A program made the translations under genes and the position numbers. DNA of 36,293 bases from Helicobacteraceae bacterium CG2_30_36_10. Lineage in GTDB: Bacteria; Campylobacterota; Campylobacteria; Campylobacterales; Sulfurimonadaceae. Location: contig MNYP01000057.1 of assembly GCA_001873135.1 (NCBI GenBank), forward strand, positions 1 to 36,293, written 5' to 3'. This document shows positions 1 through 9,519 of this stretch, in pieces. The notes below the pieces were generated by a model, which was not told the DNA's origin, searched no databases, and saw only the letters and a program-made list of their open reading frames with translations. Numbering within the stretch: position 1 is the first letter of the stretch; every line of letters starts with the position of its first letter.

Positions 1-1
1 A

Positions 2-805
2 ACTGACGGTTTTAGCGTTGCTGTTACTCCAATTTTACAATATGGTGCTTTGGATATAAACTATAAAGACCCTACTAATACACAAGTAGGCTATACAGGA
101 ACAGGTGCCGGCGTAGCTCAAGATTTACAATTTGGATATAACCTAGGTCTTGCGTATGAAATTTCTGGTTTAACAATAGGTGCTGTATATAAATCTGAAA
201 TAGAGATGGAGTACAAAGGGCAACTTTCTGGTGCTACGCAACCGTTTGTTGATGGTGGAATTTTTCCAGCGGCTATGGCTGATAAACTATCTACACCATC
301 TGAGATGGGAGTTGGTGCTAGTTATGTAATGGAAGGCAATACTATAGCAATTGATTACAAGAAGATAGCATGGTCAAGTGCAAGTGGTTATGAAGATTTT
401 GGATGGGACGACCAAAATGTAATTGCTCTTGGTTATGAATATGCAACTAAAGACTGGGCAGCTAGAATAGGTTATAACTATGCAAGTAATCCGATTAGTG
501 ATGCAGGTGCAGTAACATTAGCACAATTTGGGGCTGCAGGTGGCACTAATCCTCAAATGTTTGGTGGAAATGCGTTAAATACATTTAACCTATTAGGTTT
601 CCCAGCAACTGTTGAGTCTCATTTTACCATAGGTGGAACATATGCATTTAACGATGTTATGTCTTTAGATTTAGCGTATATGTATGCACCTGAGACTTCT
701 ACTACTTTAGCTACAATGCCAGACATGACTACGCCATCTGATATGGAAACAACTGTTAAGCATAGTCAAACAGGTCTAAGTTTCCAACTTAACTACGCGT
801 TCTAA
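2..805 (+). CDS. FadL/OmpP1-type outer-membrane beta-barrel, 3' part
   Basis: The reading frame is open from the first bases of the window, so only the C-terminal ~267 residues are seen and the start lies outside. The sequence has alternating hydrophobic/polar strands rich in Tyr, Gly and Ala, with repeated short strand-turn units such as NTIAIDYKK and AARIGYNYASNP. It ends in an aromatic strand, GLSFQLNYAF, with terminal Phe, which is the usual recognition signal for BAM-dependent insertion of outer-membrane barrels. The pattern 'GVGASYVMEGNTIAIDYK...' and 'IGGTYAFNDVMSLDLAYMYAPE' is typical of the OmpP1/FadL/TodX family, which imports hydrophobic compounds. The substrate cannot be read from the sequence. 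A good terminator follows. Confidence 0.8.
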   Translation, partial: TDGFSVAVTPILQYGALDINYKDPTNTQVGYTGTGAGVAQDLQFGYNLGLAYEISGLTIGAVYKSEIEMEYKGQLSGATQPFVDGGIFPAAMADKLSTPSEMGVGASYVMEGNTIAIDYKKIAWSSASGYEDFGWDDQNVIALGYEYATKDWAARIGYNYASNPISDAGAVTLAQFGAAGGTNPQMFGGNALNTFNLLGFPATVESHFTIGGTYAFNDVMSLDLAYMYAPETSTTLATMPDMTTPSDMETTVKHSQTGLSFQLNYAF

Positions 806-835
806 CATTCCATAGAAATTCTTCTTCGTTTTTTT

Positions 836-865
836 AATACCGCCTCTTGGCGGTATTGTATTTTT
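836..865 (+). terminator. Rho-independent terminator after the FadL-type gene
   Basis: A perfect 9-bp inverted repeat, AATACCGCC (836-844) and GGCGGTATT (849-857), with a TCTT loop, followed by GTATTTTT. It lies 31 nt after the stop codon of the barrel gene. Confidence 0.85.
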
Positions 866-889
866 ACACTTCGTACGACTTATTCACTT

Positions 890-901
890 GGCATGTGGAA
901 A
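890..901 (+). repeat. Dispersed 12-mer repeat GGCATGTGGAAA (exact copy)
   Basis: Exact single copy between the convergent FadL-type gene and prfA. It belongs to a family found at least 8 times exactly in this window (see 9474-9511, 12056, 15489, 20830, 33827). Confidence 0.8.
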
Positions 902-980
902 CATTTGCCTAAACCTCACCTTCTTATGTTACAACATTGCGATAAATTTTATGATATTTATGTGAGACAAAACTTAAGCT

Positions 981-994
981 CCGACTAAAGTCGG
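981..994 (-). terminator. Short hairpin 3' of prfA, possible terminator
   Basis: CCGAC (981-985), TAAA loop, GTCGG (990-994): a 5-bp GC-rich stem 25 nt beyond the prfA stop codon. On the minus strand it is followed by AGCTTAAGTTTTG, a weak T-run. A terminator role is plausible only. Confidence 0.4.
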
Positions 995-1018
995 GGTACC
1001 GAAGAGCTATCTAAATTT

Positions 1019-2086
1019 TTAAAGCCCTGCAGCATCAACCATTTTACCTTGATGATCAGCGATAAGCGGTTCAATAATCTCATCTAAAAGACCACCGTGC
1101 ATAATTTCGGCAAGTCTGTAAAGTGTTAAAGTTATTCTATGGTCTGAGATACGATTTTGCGGGTAATTATAGGTTCTAATTCTTCCACTTCTGTCTCCCG
1201 TTCCAACCTGCGCTGAACGAGCTTCACTGTCTTTAGCCTGTGCTTCTTGCATTTGAATGTCATAAAGTCTGGCTTTAAGAACTTTCATTGCAGCATCTTT
1301 ATTTTTGTGCTGAGATTTACCGTCTTGATTTGTTACTACTAAACCAGAGGGTAAATGCGTAATACGAACAGCTGAATCGGTCGTATTTACCGACTGACCG
1401 CCATTGCCTGATGAACGCATTACATCAATTTTTAAGTCGGATGCATTGATTTGTATTTCAACATCATCAACTTCAGCCATAACTGCAACAGTTATGGCTG
1501 AAGTATGGACACGTCCCTGAGATTCGGTAGCGGGAACACGTTGAACACGATGTATTCCACCTTCATATTTCAACCGACTATAAACCTGATCGCCTTTTAT
1601 AAGTGCAATAACTTCTTTAAATCCACCAGCATCAGAGGGCGATGTGCTGATAAGTTCAACACTCCATCCTTTTAAATCGGCATAACGGGTGTAAGCATCG
1701 AAGAGGTCCCCAACAAAAATAGCAGCCTCATCGCCACCGGCACCGGCGCGAAGTTCCACAATGATATTTCTATCATCGTTAGGATCTTTTGGCAGTAAAA
1801 GAAGTTTAATCTCCTCTTCTAACTCCGGTTTGCGAGGCTCAAGCTCTCTGAGCTCTTCTTTTGCCATTTCAAACATCTCTGAGTCGCCAAGCATCACTTT
1901 CGCATCAGCGATATCTTTTACTAAGGCTTGATACTCTTTTGCTTTTTCAACAATTTTTAAAAGTGAAGATTGTTCTCTTGAGAGGAGCGTCATGCGCTTG
2001 ATGTCGGAAGTTATATCAGGTGAACTTAGCTGCTTGCTAAGTTCATTATAGCGGATGATAAACGGATTAAGTTTATCTGCTAACAT
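1019..2086 (-). CDS. prfA: Peptide chain release factor 1 (RF1)
   Basis: RF1 reads UAA and UAG in the ribosomal A site and triggers peptide release. The 355-residue product has the expected length. The codon-recognition PxT motif is present as PAT in '[16 protein letters not shown]', which distinguishes it from RF2 (SPF motif). The catalytic GGQ lies in '[20 protein letters not shown]'. The N-terminal helical domain is complete. The gene follows rpsT by 12 nt on the same strand, and the pair forms a small translation operon. A weak AAGG Shine-Dalgarno precedes the ATG. Nothing is unusual. Confidence 0.97.
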   Translation of the reverse strand: MLADKLNPFIIRYNELSKQLSSPDITSDIKRMTLLSREQSSLLKIVEKAKEYQALVKDIADAKVMLGDSEMFEMAKEELRELEPRKPELEEEIKLLLLPKDPNDDRNIIVELRAGAGGDEAAIFVGDLFDAYTRYADLKGWSVELISTSPSDAGGFKEVIALIKGDQVYSRLKYEGGIHRVQRVPATESQGRVHTSAITVAVMAEVDDVEIQINASDLKIDVMRSSGNGGQSVNTTDSAVRITHLPSGLVVTNQDGKSQHKNKDAAMKVLKARLYDIQMQEAQAKDSEARSAQVGTGDRSGRIRTYNYPQNRISDHRITLTLYRLAEIMHGGLLDEIIEPLIADHQGKMVDAAGL

Positions 2087-2098
2087 AAATAGTTAACC

Positions 2099-2359
2099 TT
2101 ATATAGCGTTTACAGTTTTGTGTAGACGGCTTACTTTTCTTGCTGCTGTCTCTTTTTTCAAGACACCTTTGCTGACAAATTTATGAATTTGTTTGTTTGC
2201 TACTTTAAATGCTGCTGTAGCGTCTTCTTTGTTACCGGCTACAACTGCTGCTGTAACATCTTTTACGATATTTTTAAGACGAGTTCTGTAAAAACGATTT
2301 CGTTCTGCACGAACGATAGTTTGGCGAATTCTCTTAATTGATGACTTGTGATTTGCCAT
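2099..2359 (-). CDS. rpsT: 30S ribosomal protein S20
   Basis: S20 is a primary 16S-binding protein of the small subunit. The 86-residue product starts [14 protein letters not shown], the classic S20 N-terminus, and is rich in Lys, Arg and Ala. An upstream in-frame ATG would add six residues (MRRTHY), but the start at 2359 is preferred: AAGGA lies just before it on the minus strand, and S20 proteins normally begin MANHKS. It precedes prfA in the same direction. Confidence 0.96.
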   Translation of the reverse strand: MANHKSSIKRIRQTIVRAERNRFYRTRLKNIVKDVTAAVVAGNKEDATAAFKVANKQIHKFVSKGVLKKETAARKVSRLHKTVNAI

Positions 2360-2469
2360 GTAATGAGTCCTTCTCATAAAAATTTAGTCCGCAATAATAG
2401 CTTAAATAGAATTAATCTTAAGTTAAAAAGAATGTAAATTGCAATATTTAGCCTTTATATAGATATTTA

Positions 2470-2478
2470 TGTTAAAAT
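2470..2478 (+). promoter_or_regulatory. Extended -10 promoter of glmM
   Basis: TGT-TAAAAT (-10 box 2473-2478 with an upstream TGn extension), 27 nt before the glmM ATG. Campylobacterota sigma-70 promoters commonly rely on TGn-TATAAT-like boxes with little -35 conservation; no clear -35 is visible. Confidence 0.55.
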
Positions 2479-2504
2479 ACGGTACTAAAACATAGGAAAA
2501 TTAT

Positions 2505-3845
2505 ATGAAATTATTTGGAACAGATGGCGTTAGAGGTGAAGCTGGCTCATTTTTAACTGCAGGGCTTGCTATGAGAGTTGCGATGGGTGCCGGGATATAC
2601 TTTAAAGAGCATTCTGTGAACAATAGAATCTTGGTCGGTAAAGATACCAGAATCAGCGGTTATATGATAGAAAATGCCATTGTAGCGGGGTTAACTGCCG
2701 TTGGTTACGATGTAGTGCAAATTGGTCCAATGCCTACTCCGGCAATTGCCTTTATAACAGAAAATATGAGATGTGATGCCGGAATCATGATAAGTGCTTC
2801 TCACAACTCTTTTGAAGATAATGGAATAAAATTTTTCGATGCTCAGGGAAATAAGCTCTCAACTGAAGTTGAACAAAGAATAGAAGATATCTGTAATGAT
2901 TCCAGTGCTATTTCCGGCGGTCAAGTTACCGGAAAAAAGATAGGTAAAGCAAAAAGAATTGATGACGTAATAGGACGATATATTGTTCAGCTAAAAAACT
3001 CTTTTCCGTTAAATCTCTCTCTTCATGGGGTAAGAATAGTCTTAGACTCAGCAAACGGTGCCGCATATAAAGTGGGTCCAACCGTATTAGAGGAGTTAGG
3101 TGCAGATGTAATTGTACTGCATGATGAGCCGAGCGGCTTTAACATAAATGAAGGTTGCGGTGCGCTGCATGCGAGTGATTTATGTGAGACCGTTGTAAAG
3201 TACCGTGCAGATTTGGGAATTGCTCTGGATGGTGACGCTGACAGATTGGTTGTTGTTGATGAAAATGGTGAAGTAGTCGATGGTGATCAACTTCTTGGAG
3301 CTTTAGGCTCTTATATGAATGATATAGGCGCTTTAAAAGGTGGTGGAATTGTTACAACCGTTATGAGCAATCAGGGTCTTGAAGATTTTGTTAAGGCAAA
3401 AGGCTTAAAACTATTTCGTTCAGATGTTGGTGATAAGTTTGTTTTAGAAGTTATGAAAGAAAAAGGAATCAATTTTGGCGGTGAGCAGAGCGGTCATATT
3501 ATTGCCAGTGATTTTTCTAAAACCGGGGATGGACTTGTCTCTGCCCTTCAAGTTCTGGCTCTTTTAATTAACACTAAGCAAAAAGCTTCAAAAGCTCTTC
3601 GTCCATTTAAACTTTACCCTCAAAAACTTATAAATATAAAAATTAAAGTTAAAAAACCGCTTGATAAGATAGCCGGACTCAAAGAGAAGCTAAAAGTACT
3701 GGATGAGAAAAATATCCGTCATCTTATTCGCTATTCAGGAACTGAAAATAAGTTGAGAATTTTACTTGAATGTAAAGACGCAAAAATAATGAATGCTCAA
3801 ATGGATGATATGGTAGCTTTTTTTGAAAAAGATTTAAATGCCTAA
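2505..3845 (+). CDS. glmM: Phosphoglucosamine mutase
   Basis: Interconverts glucosamine-6-phosphate and glucosamine-1-phosphate on the way to UDP-GlcNAc for peptidoglycan and LPS. The 446-residue product has all hallmarks of the family. The phosphoserine loop ISASHNS has the active Ser at about residue 99. The metal-binding loop DGDADR is at about 242-247, the sugar-binding loop GGEQSGH is present, and the C-terminal phosphate-binding loop is [10 protein letters not shown]. The N-terminus [11 protein letters not shown] is typical. The ATG is at 2505. Its end overlaps lspA by 8 nt, so the two are likely translationally coupled. Confidence 0.96.
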   Translation: MKLFGTDGVRGEAGSFLTAGLAMRVAMGAGIYFKEHSVNNRILVGKDTRISGYMIENAIVAGLTAVGYDVVQIGPMPTPAIAFITENMRCDAGIMISASHNSFEDNGIKFFDAQGNKLSTEVEQRIEDICNDSSAISGGQVTGKKIGKAKRIDDVIGRYIVQLKNSFPLNLSLHGVRIVLDSANGAAYKVGPTVLEELGADVIVLHDEPSGFNINEGCGALHASDLCETVVKYRADLGIALDGDADRLVVVDENGEVVDGDQLLGALGSYMNDIGALKGGGIVTTVMSNQGLEDFVKAKGLKLFRSDVGDKFVLEVMKEKGINFGGEQSGHIIASDFSKTGDGLVSALQVLALLINTKQKASKALRPFKLYPQKLINIKIKVKKPLDKIAGLKEKLKVLDEKNIRHLIRYSGTENKLRILLECKDAKIMNAQMDDMVAFFEKDLNA

Positions 3846-4293
3846 GCCCGCATTTCGTCTCAGTCTGATTTTATCCTTGGCTATGCTTGGGGTATTTATA
3901 ATTGACCAAAACATTAAAATGCTTTTCGTTGATGGTTTTAGATACTACGCTGAGTGTATTGACCTGATTTTAGTCTACAACAAGGGTGTTGCATTTTCAA
4001 TGTTTGCTTTTTTAGACGACTATTTAAAGTATATACAATTGGTTTTAGTTATCTCGATTCTTGGCTATGTGCTTTATTTAAAAAAAATCTGTTATGCATT
4101 TCCTGCGGGGCTTATGCTCGGCGGTGCCTTGTCGAATATATATGACAGGTTTGTTCACGGAGGCGTAGTGGATATGGTTTACTGGCACTGCGGCTTTAAT
4201 TTTGCAGTATTCAACTTTGCAGATGTAATGATTGATGTTGCGGTTCTTTGGATTTTGCTACTGAATTTTAAAGAGAAATGGTGCAGACAATAA
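3838..4293 (+). CDS. lspA: Lipoprotein signal peptidase (signal peptidase II)
   Basis: A membrane aspartic protease that cleaves the signal peptide of diacylglyceryl-modified prolipoproteins. The 151-residue product shows four hydrophobic segments, an early DQNIK motif (about 23-27), and NKGVAFSMF (about 48-56). The two catalytic aspartates sit in SNIYDRF (Asp103) and FNFADV (Asp129). The usual GNxxDR appears as SNIYDR, a conservative change. It overlaps the end of glmM. Lipoproteins that would be its substrates occur in this window (the genes at 13168 and 27651). Confidence 0.94.
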   Translation: MPKPAFRLSLILSLAMLGVFIIDQNIKMLFVDGFRYYAECIDLILVYNKGVAFSMFAFLDDYLKYIQLVLVISILGYVLYLKKICYAFPAGLMLGGALSNIYDRFVHGGVVDMVYWHCGFNFAVFNFADVMIDVAVLWILLLNFKEKWCRQ

Positions 4294-4386
4294 TAGTAAA
4301 AAAGCTAATTAAAAGCACTTTTTAGATATTATTGCCCAAAATAACAGTTCAAATTAAGTAAGAACAAACATAACTAAAGGAAATTG

Positions 4387-5688
4387 ATGGAAATCAAATC
4401 GAATAAAATTGACGGTGCAAATGCTGAGATTGAAGCTACAATCTTAAAAGAAGAAGTAAACGCTAAGGTTGAAAAAATTGCTAAAGAGCTTACTAAAACT
4501 GCAAAAATTGACGGTTTTCGTAAAGGAAAGGTTCCTGTCTCTGCTGTTAAAAAGCAGTATGGCGAGCGTTTAGTTCAAGATGCTGAAGCTGAGGTTCTTC
4601 GTGATGTGCTGAGCAAAGGTTTAGCAGAATTAAATATTTCTAATGACTCTTTAATCGGTGAGCCTAACATTAGCAAGTTTGACAAGAGTGATGAAAAAAT
4701 TGAAGTGACTGTGAAAATTGCTATGCGTCCTAAGATAGATTTAGGCGATTATGCTTCAATGGTTAAAGATTTTGAAAAGCCTGTTGCAAGTGATGAAGCG
4801 GTTCAAGCGAGAATCAAAAATTTGGCAGAGGCGCAAGCTCCTCTTGTTGACGTTGTTAAAAACCGTAAAATGGTGGCAGGCGATACTGCGGTACTTGACT
4901 TTGAAGGTTCAGTGGACGGTGTATTATTTGAAGGCGGAGCAGCTAAAGATTTCGCTCTTAAACTAGGTTCTGGTCAGTTTATCCCTGGTTTTGAAGACCA
5001 AGTAATCGGCATGAAAAGAGATGACGAAGCAGTAGTTAAAGTTACTTTTCCAGCAGAATACGGCGGCAAAGAGTTAGCCGGCAAAGATGCTGAATTCAAA
5101 GTAAAAATTAACAAAATCCAAGTTAAAGAAGAAGTTGAAATTAACGATGAGTTAGCTAAGAAAATGCTTCCTGGTGAAGATGATGCTTCTTTAGAAAAAC
5201 TTATAGAATTAGTTAAAACTCAAATAGAAAATGAAGAGTTGTCAAAACTTTACAATGACGATTTAAAGCCGGCTCTTTTAGAGACTCTAGTTGAAAGTCT
5301 TACATTTGATTTGCCGGAGTTTGTTGTTGAGCAAGAGATTGATATGGCTCTGAATAAAACAGCCGGAACTATGAGTGAAGAGGAGATTCAAGAACTTCGT
5401 GAGAATGCAGACAAATTAACTGCACTTCGCGATACTTTCCGTGAAGACGCAACTAAAAGCGTAAGAGCAACCTTTATAATCGATTCTCTTGCTCAAGCAG
5501 AGAATGTTAAAGTTCAAGAACAAGAAGTTATGCAAACTATTTACTATGAAGCAATGCAAATGGGTCAAGACCCTCAAAAAGCTTATGAGCAATACAAGGC
5601 ATCGGGTTATATTCCTGCAATTCAAATGTCAATGGTTGAAGACAGAGTTCTCACGGGACTTCTTAATGCAAAGATAAAAAAGGCTTAA
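4387..5688 (+). CDS. tig: Trigger factor, ribosome-associated chaperone and prolyl isomerase
   Basis: Binds L23 at the ribosome exit tunnel and shelters nascent chains. The ribosome-binding signature GFRKGKVP lies in the N-terminal domain. A FKBP-type PPIase domain follows ('[10 protein letters not shown]...[16 protein letters not shown]'), then a helical C-terminal arm; 433 residues in all. The start is taken as ATG 4387 (MEIKSNK), preceded by CTAAAGGAAATTG; a TTG one codon earlier is unlikely. It is four bases ahead of clpP, as in other Campylobacterota. The 93 nt after lspA are AT-rich and probably hold its promoter, but no clear -10/-35 pair stands out. Confidence 0.96.
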   Translation: MEIKSNKIDGANAEIEATILKEEVNAKVEKIAKELTKTAKIDGFRKGKVPVSAVKKQYGERLVQDAEAEVLRDVLSKGLAELNISNDSLIGEPNISKFDKSDEKIEVTVKIAMRPKIDLGDYASMVKDFEKPVASDEAVQARIKNLAEAQAPLVDVVKNRKMVAGDTAVLDFEGSVDGVLFEGGAAKDFALKLGSGQFIPGFEDQVIGMKRDDEAVVKVTFPAEYGGKELAGKDAEFKVKINKIQVKEEVEINDELAKKMLPGEDDASLEKLIELVKTQIENEELSKLYNDDLKPALLETLVESLTFDLPEFVVEQEIDMALNKTAGTMSEEEIQELRENADKLTALRDTFREDATKSVRATFIIDSLAQAENVKVQEQEVMQTIYYEAMQMGQDPQKAYEQYKASGYIPAIQMSMVEDRVLTGLLNAKIKKA

Positions 5689-5692
5689 CAAT

Positions 5693-6283
5693 ATGAGTTA
5701 TATTCCTTATGTAGTAGAAAAATCAGGACGTGGCGAGCGTTCATACGATATCTACTCTCGTCTTTTAAAAGATAGAATTATTATGCTAAGCGGAGAGGTC
5801 AATGATGCTGTTGCTTCTACTATAGTTGCTCAGTTTTTATATCTTGAAGCTGAAGATCCGGAAAAAGATATTTATTTTTACATCAACTCTCCAGGTGGCG
5901 TTGTTACAGCGGGAATGGCTATCTTTGATACAATGAATTATATTCGTCCAAAAGTGGCAACAATATGTATAGGTCAAGCTGCATCAATGGGTGCTTTTTT
6001 ACTCTCATCAGGCGAAAAAGGTAAAAGATATGCACTTCCACATGCCAGAATCATGATTCACCAGCCTTTAGGCGGTGCGCAAGGTCAGGCAACTGATATT
6101 GCAATCCAAGCTAAAGAGATTCTTCGTATGAAAGTTGAACTCAACACAATCATTGCAGAAAATACCGGACAGAGTGTTGAAACTGTAGAGAGAGATACTG
6201 ATCGTGATAATTTTATGAGCGCACAAGAAGCCCTAGTTTATGGCATGATTGATGAAGTCTTAGTTAAAAGCGATAAAGAGTAA
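5693..6283 (+). CDS. clpP: ATP-dependent Clp protease proteolytic subunit
   Basis: Forms the 14-mer serine protease barrel that works with ClpX/ClpA. The 196-residue product carries the full catalytic triad: Ser98 in GQAASMGAF, His123 in MIHQP, and Asp172 in DRDNFMS. The oligomer region 'YINSPGG' (oxyanion hole) is intact. It is translationally close to tig (4 nt) and to the following GGDEF-like gene (10 nt). A one-mismatch copy of the TTTCCACATGCC repeat falls at 6035-6046, encoding part of the conserved LPHARIM segment. Confidence 0.97.
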   Translation: MSYIPYVVEKSGRGERSYDIYSRLLKDRIIMLSGEVNDAVASTIVAQFLYLEAEDPEKDIYFYINSPGGVVTAGMAIFDTMNYIRPKVATICIGQAASMGAFLLSSGEKGKRYALPHARIMIHQPLGGAQGQATDIAIQAKEILRMKVELNTIIAENTGQSVETVERDTDRDNFMSAQEALVYGMIDEVLVKSDKE

Positions 6284-6293
6284 GGGGAATACA

Positions 6294-7358
6294 GTGGCAG
6301 GTACATTAAGAAGTCGAACTCGTCGTAATATCAGTACTACTACTGATCCTCTTAACAATACACTCAATATGGATAATCCTTCGAGTGATTTAGAGATTTA
6401 TTCCAAAGAGGTGTTGAGCTCGCTTATTGCAGATAACCTTCCGCCCACTCCTAATAATTTTTCACTTTACTTCGACAGACTTTTAGAAGACAAAAGTGAA
6501 AATCTTCGTAAACAGATAATATCAATGCTTGAGCTTGAAGAAAGCAATGACGCTGAAAATACCATTATGTTGGAACAAAGCCTTAAAAAAGGGTTCTCAT
6601 CTGTAAAAAATATTTTAGGCGTGACTGCTAATCTTTACAAGAATATTAGTTTAATGACAAAGATTCTAGATAGAAGAAAAACTGAACTCAGCGAGATTGA
6701 TGAAAAAGAGTCCGCAGCCGGACTCATTGTCTCTTTAGAGTCCGATATTACAAAACTCAATGCTATTCTTAAAAAACAAAATTCTCAAATGAAAATTATA
6801 TATGATGAAACAGCAGATATTGTTAAAAGTGTAGATAATGAAACTATTTTTGATAATCAATTTGGAGTGTATAATAAAAGATATCTTCTAACAAAAGTAA
6901 AGCAGGAGATAGCCCTAATAGGTGAGTTTAAACATAAAAGTTCACTGATTATGATAGAGCTGGACAAAGAGCTAAAAGTGAATGTTCAAAACGAGAAAGC
7001 CGTTATGCTAATGACTCGAACTATTGCCAGACTTTTGCTTAAAACTTCAAGAAGAAGCGATACGGTTGCTCATTACGGCAACGGTATCTTCGCAATGCTT
7101 TTAAAACATACAGATATACAAAGTGCGAAGAAAGCTTCTGAGAGACTTGCTGATTTGGTGTCTAATAGCAATTTCTTTTTAGCTGACCGTGAAATTTTAC
7201 TAAAAATATCAATCGGTATAACAAACATAGGCACAAGCTTTACGGTTGAAGAGACAATAGTGAGTGCGATGGACGCAATACAACAAGCCTATTTAAATCC
7301 TAAGATTGACTTTGCAGTATCACTTAGAAATGATGAAGTTATTGTGCCGGCAAAGTAG
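6294..7358 (+). CDS. Degenerate GGDEF-domain protein, possible c-di-GMP receptor
   Basis: Starts at GTG (AAGGGG lies upstream). The N-terminal ~180 residues are helical with no recognised sensor. A GGDEF-like domain spans about 188-345: QFGVYNKRYLL is the usual domain start, and KISIGIT near the end is the usual '(T/K)xSxGIA' strand. The signature loop is GNGIF (262-266) instead of GGDEF, so the metal-binding Asp/Glu are missing and cyclase activity is unlikely. The inhibitory-site motif RxxD is kept as RRSD (253-256), exactly five residues before the signature. That combination is known in c-di-GMP effector proteins such as PopA or PelD. It sits between clpP and def, four bases before def. 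No membrane segments are seen. The c-di-GMP-binding role is an inference. Confidence 0.78.
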   Translation: MAGTLRSRTRRNISTTTDPLNNTLNMDNPSSDLEIYSKEVLSSLIADNLPPTPNNFSLYFDRLLEDKSENLRKQIISMLELEESNDAENTIMLEQSLKKGFSSVKNILGVTANLYKNISLMTKILDRRKTELSEIDEKESAAGLIVSLESDITKLNAILKKQNSQMKIIYDETADIVKSVDNETIFDNQFGVYNKRYLLTKVKQEIALIGEFKHKSSLIMIELDKELKVNVQNEKAVMLMTRTIARLLLKTSRRSDTVAHYGNGIFAMLLKHTDIQSAKKASERLADLVSNSNFFLADREILLKISIGITNIGTSFTVEETIVSAMDAIQQAYLNPKIDFAVSLRNDEVIVPAK

Positions 7359-7362
7359 ATCG

Positions 7363-7884
7363 ATGAAATTAAATATAGTTGAATATCCAGATAGAAAGTT
7401 AAAAGAAAAATCTGTGGCAGTTGAGCTCTTTAATGAGGAGTTACATAATCTTTTAGATGCCATGTACCATATTATGATGGACTCTAACGGCATAGGGCTT
7501 GCAGCCATTCAAGTTGCACATGCCAAACGGGTTTTAATTTTAAGCATTCCTGATGAAGAGGGTGAACAACATAAAGAAGATCTCATTGAGATGATTAACC
7601 CGGTTATAACTTATAAGTCCGGGGAGAGTGTCTACCAAGAAGGTTGTCTGAGCGTACCTAGCTTTTATGAAGATATTGTCAGGTTTGAGAGCATAAGTGT
7701 TAATTACCAAGATAGAGAAGGCAATACAAAAAAAATAGAGACTGACGGACTACTTAGCATTGCCATTCAGCATGAGATGGATCACCTCGAGGGGATTTTA
7801 TTTATTGACAAACTCTCATACTCAAGAAGAAAAAAATTTGAAAAAGAGTACAAAAGAGCACAAAAAGAGAAAACTCTTTCTTAA
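7363..7884 (+). CDS. def: Peptide deformylase
   Basis: Removes the N-formyl group from nascent proteins. All three metallohydrolase motifs are present: GIGLAAIQ (43-50), EGCLS (93-97, Cys95 metal ligand) and QHEMDHLEG (136-144, His137 and His141 ligands, Glu138 catalytic). 173 residues. The start is ATG 7363 (MKLNIVEYPD), four bases after the preceding stop; the longer frame upstream overlaps the GGDEF-like gene and is not needed. Grouping with tig and clpP makes a nascent-protein processing operon. Confidence 0.97.
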   Translation: MKLNIVEYPDRKLKEKSVAVELFNEELHNLLDAMYHIMMDSNGIGLAAIQVAHAKRVLILSIPDEEGEQHKEDLIEMINPVITYKSGESVYQEGCLSVPSFYEDIVRFESISVNYQDREGNTKKIETDGLLSIAIQHEMDHLEGILFIDKLSYSRRKKFEKEYKRAQKEKTLS

Positions 7885-7903
7885 ATATGACATTATGTCA
7901 TAT
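7885..7903. promoter_or_regulatory. 19-bp palindrome between def and comM
   Basis: ATATGACAT and ATGTCATAT: 9-bp arms around a single T, starting directly after the def stop codon and 59 nt before the comM-like start. No T-run follows, so it resembles an operator more than a terminator. The binding protein is unknown. Confidence 0.45.
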
Positions 7904-7961
7904 ATCTGCATTTAATTAATTCATTACGTTATATTATTACAACTAGTAAAAAGGGTGGATA

Positions 7962-9470
7962 ATGAAACAGGTGAGTTGCGCTACATATGAAGGTATTGAT
8001 GCTAAAGTAGTTCAGGTAGAGTCAACTCTGACAAAAGGTCTTCCATCTTTTTCTATAGTAGGCATGGCAAATACAGCTATTACCGAAGCAAAAGAGCGTG
8101 TAAAATCAGCACTTCTATGCAATGAATTTTCATTTCCCCCAAAACGAATTACAATCAACTTGGCCCCGAGTGACGTCCGAAAGGAAGGTTCACAGTTTGA
8201 TTTAAGCATAGCACTGATGATAGCGCTTGATTATTTAGAGAGTGATTTTAGTGATTGGTTTGTTTTTGGCGAATTGGGACTTGACGGAAGTGTAAAAGAA
8301 AATTTACACCTCTACCCGCTTATGCTCTCACTGGCTAACCAAAAAATTATCAAAAAAGTTATAGTTCCACATGCCAGTCTTTCAAAACTCTCAAAAATAC
8401 CTAACCTCGAACTCTATGGTGTCAAAACATTGAGTGAAGCCATAGAGTTGCTGAAAAATCAAGATACCGCTCATCCATCCATGGAACAGGGCACTATTGA
8501 GTATCCATTTTATGAGATTGACGGGGAGAAGTATTTTTATGCTAAAGAGTATGAAGAGGATTTTATAGATGTAAAAGGTCAGGAAGTTGCCAAAAGAGCT
8601 ACGCTTATCTGTGCTGCCGGTTTTCATAACATCATTTATGAGGGAAGCCCGGGATGTGGCAAAAGTATGATTGCGAAAAGACTCAGGTATATTTTACCGC
8701 CTATGAATATGAGTGAAATACTTGATATTGCGAAGCTTGATGCACTTGATTTAAAAGAGCCGGAGTTTAAACCGCATCGAAATATCCGCTCGCCACATCA
8801 CTCCTCAACTTTGGCTAGCGTGTTTGGAGGAGGCTCTCATAAGGCGATGATAGGAGAAGTTGGCTTGGCACATAAAAGCGTGCTCTTTTTTGATGAGTTG
8901 CCTCACTTTTCAAAGAGTATTTTAGAAGCTCTGCGTGAGCCTATGGAAGATTCTAAAATACGAATTTCAAGAGTAAATTCCAAAGTAGAATACCCTGCCG
9001 ATTTTTTGTTTGTGGGCGCCATGAACCCCTGCCCATGCGGAAATCTGCTCAATGACTCAAAAGAGTGCAGATGCAGCGAACTTGAAATTTCCAGATACAA
9101 AAACAGGTTGTCCGACCCATTTTTAGACCGTATAGACCTAAATGTCGTAATGCAAAATGTAAGCGCTGAAGATAAGCCGAGTTACTCCTCAGAGGAGTTG
9201 CATAAAATGGTGGTCGGCGCTCACATCGTGGCTAAAAACAGAGGACAAAAAAACTTTAATGCAAAACTAAATGATAGAGATATTGAAAAGTATTGTCTGT
9301 TGAGCCAAGAGGCTAAAGAGATACTAGACATGGCTATAAACAGATTTGCTCTCTCTTTTAGAAGCATAAAAAAGGTTCAAAAAGTTAGCCGTACTATTGC
9401 TGATTTGGATGCAAGCGAGTTGATTGAGAAAAAACATCTGCTTGAGGCTTTGAGTTATAGAAGAAGATAA
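7962..9470 (+). CDS. comM: ComM/YifB-family Mg-chelatase-like AAA+ ATPase
   Basis: Family members (ComM in Haemophilus and Vibrio) are helicases that extend recombination tracts during natural transformation. The 502-residue product has the N-terminal Lon-like ChlI domain (about 20-140, 'GLPSFSIVGMANTAITEAKERVKSAL'). The AAA+ core follows, with Walker A GSPGCGKS (228-235) and Walker B VLFFDEL (about 307-313). The NPCPCG and CRC cysteines near 355-371 and the 'LSDPFLDRIDL' arginine region complete the family pattern. AAGGGTGG precedes the ATG. It stands alone, convergent with metH. A one-mismatch repeat (8364-8375) lies inside. A transformation role is inferred from the family. Confidence 0.88.
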   Translation: MKQVSCATYEGIDAKVVQVESTLTKGLPSFSIVGMANTAITEAKERVKSALLCNEFSFPPKRITINLAPSDVRKEGSQFDLSIALMIALDYLESDFSDWFVFGELGLDGSVKENLHLYPLMLSLANQKIIKKVIVPHASLSKLSKIPNLELYGVKTLSEAIELLKNQDTAHPSMEQGTIEYPFYEIDGEKYFYAKEYEEDFIDVKGQEVAKRATLICAAGFHNIIYEGSPGCGKSMIAKRLRYILPPMNMSEILDIAKLDALDLKEPEFKPHRNIRSPHHSSTLASVFGGGSHKAMIGEVGLAHKSVLFFDELPHFSKSILEALREPMEDSKIRISRVNSKVEYPADFLFVGAMNPCPCGNLLNDSKECRCSELEISRYKNRLSDPFLDRIDLNVVMQNVSAEDKPSYSSEELHKMVVGAHIVAKNRGQKNFNAKLNDRDIEKYCLLSQEAKEILDMAINRFALSFRSIKKVQKVSRTIADLDASELIEKKHLLEALSYRRR

Positions 9471-9473
9471 ATA

Positions 9474-9511
9474 TTTCCACATGCCGGCATGTGGAAACCG
9501 GCATGTGGAAA
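9474..9511. repeat. Three copies of the dispersed 12-mer, two forming a perfect palindrome; probable bidirectional terminator
   Basis: TTTCCACATGCC at 9474-9485 is followed directly by GGCATGTGGAAA at 9486-9497, a perfect 24-bp palindrome. A further direct copy lies at 9500-9511. The block begins 3 nt after the comM stop codon and ends 8 nt before the metH stop codon, so it fills nearly the whole gap between two convergent genes. The palindrome has no loop bases, so a transcript hairpin would open 3-4 central bases. A terminator role is inferred. Confidence 0.8.
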
Positions 9512-9519
9512 TTAAATAA

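Noticed and set aside
2360-2377. Longer N-terminus for S20 (MRRTHY)
   Set aside because: The AAGGA ribosome site lies within this stretch and directs the start at 2359, matching the family N-terminus.
9474-9511. CRISPR-like array because of three close repeats
   Set aside because: Copies are in both orientations, abut or are separated by two bases, and no spacers of regular length exist.
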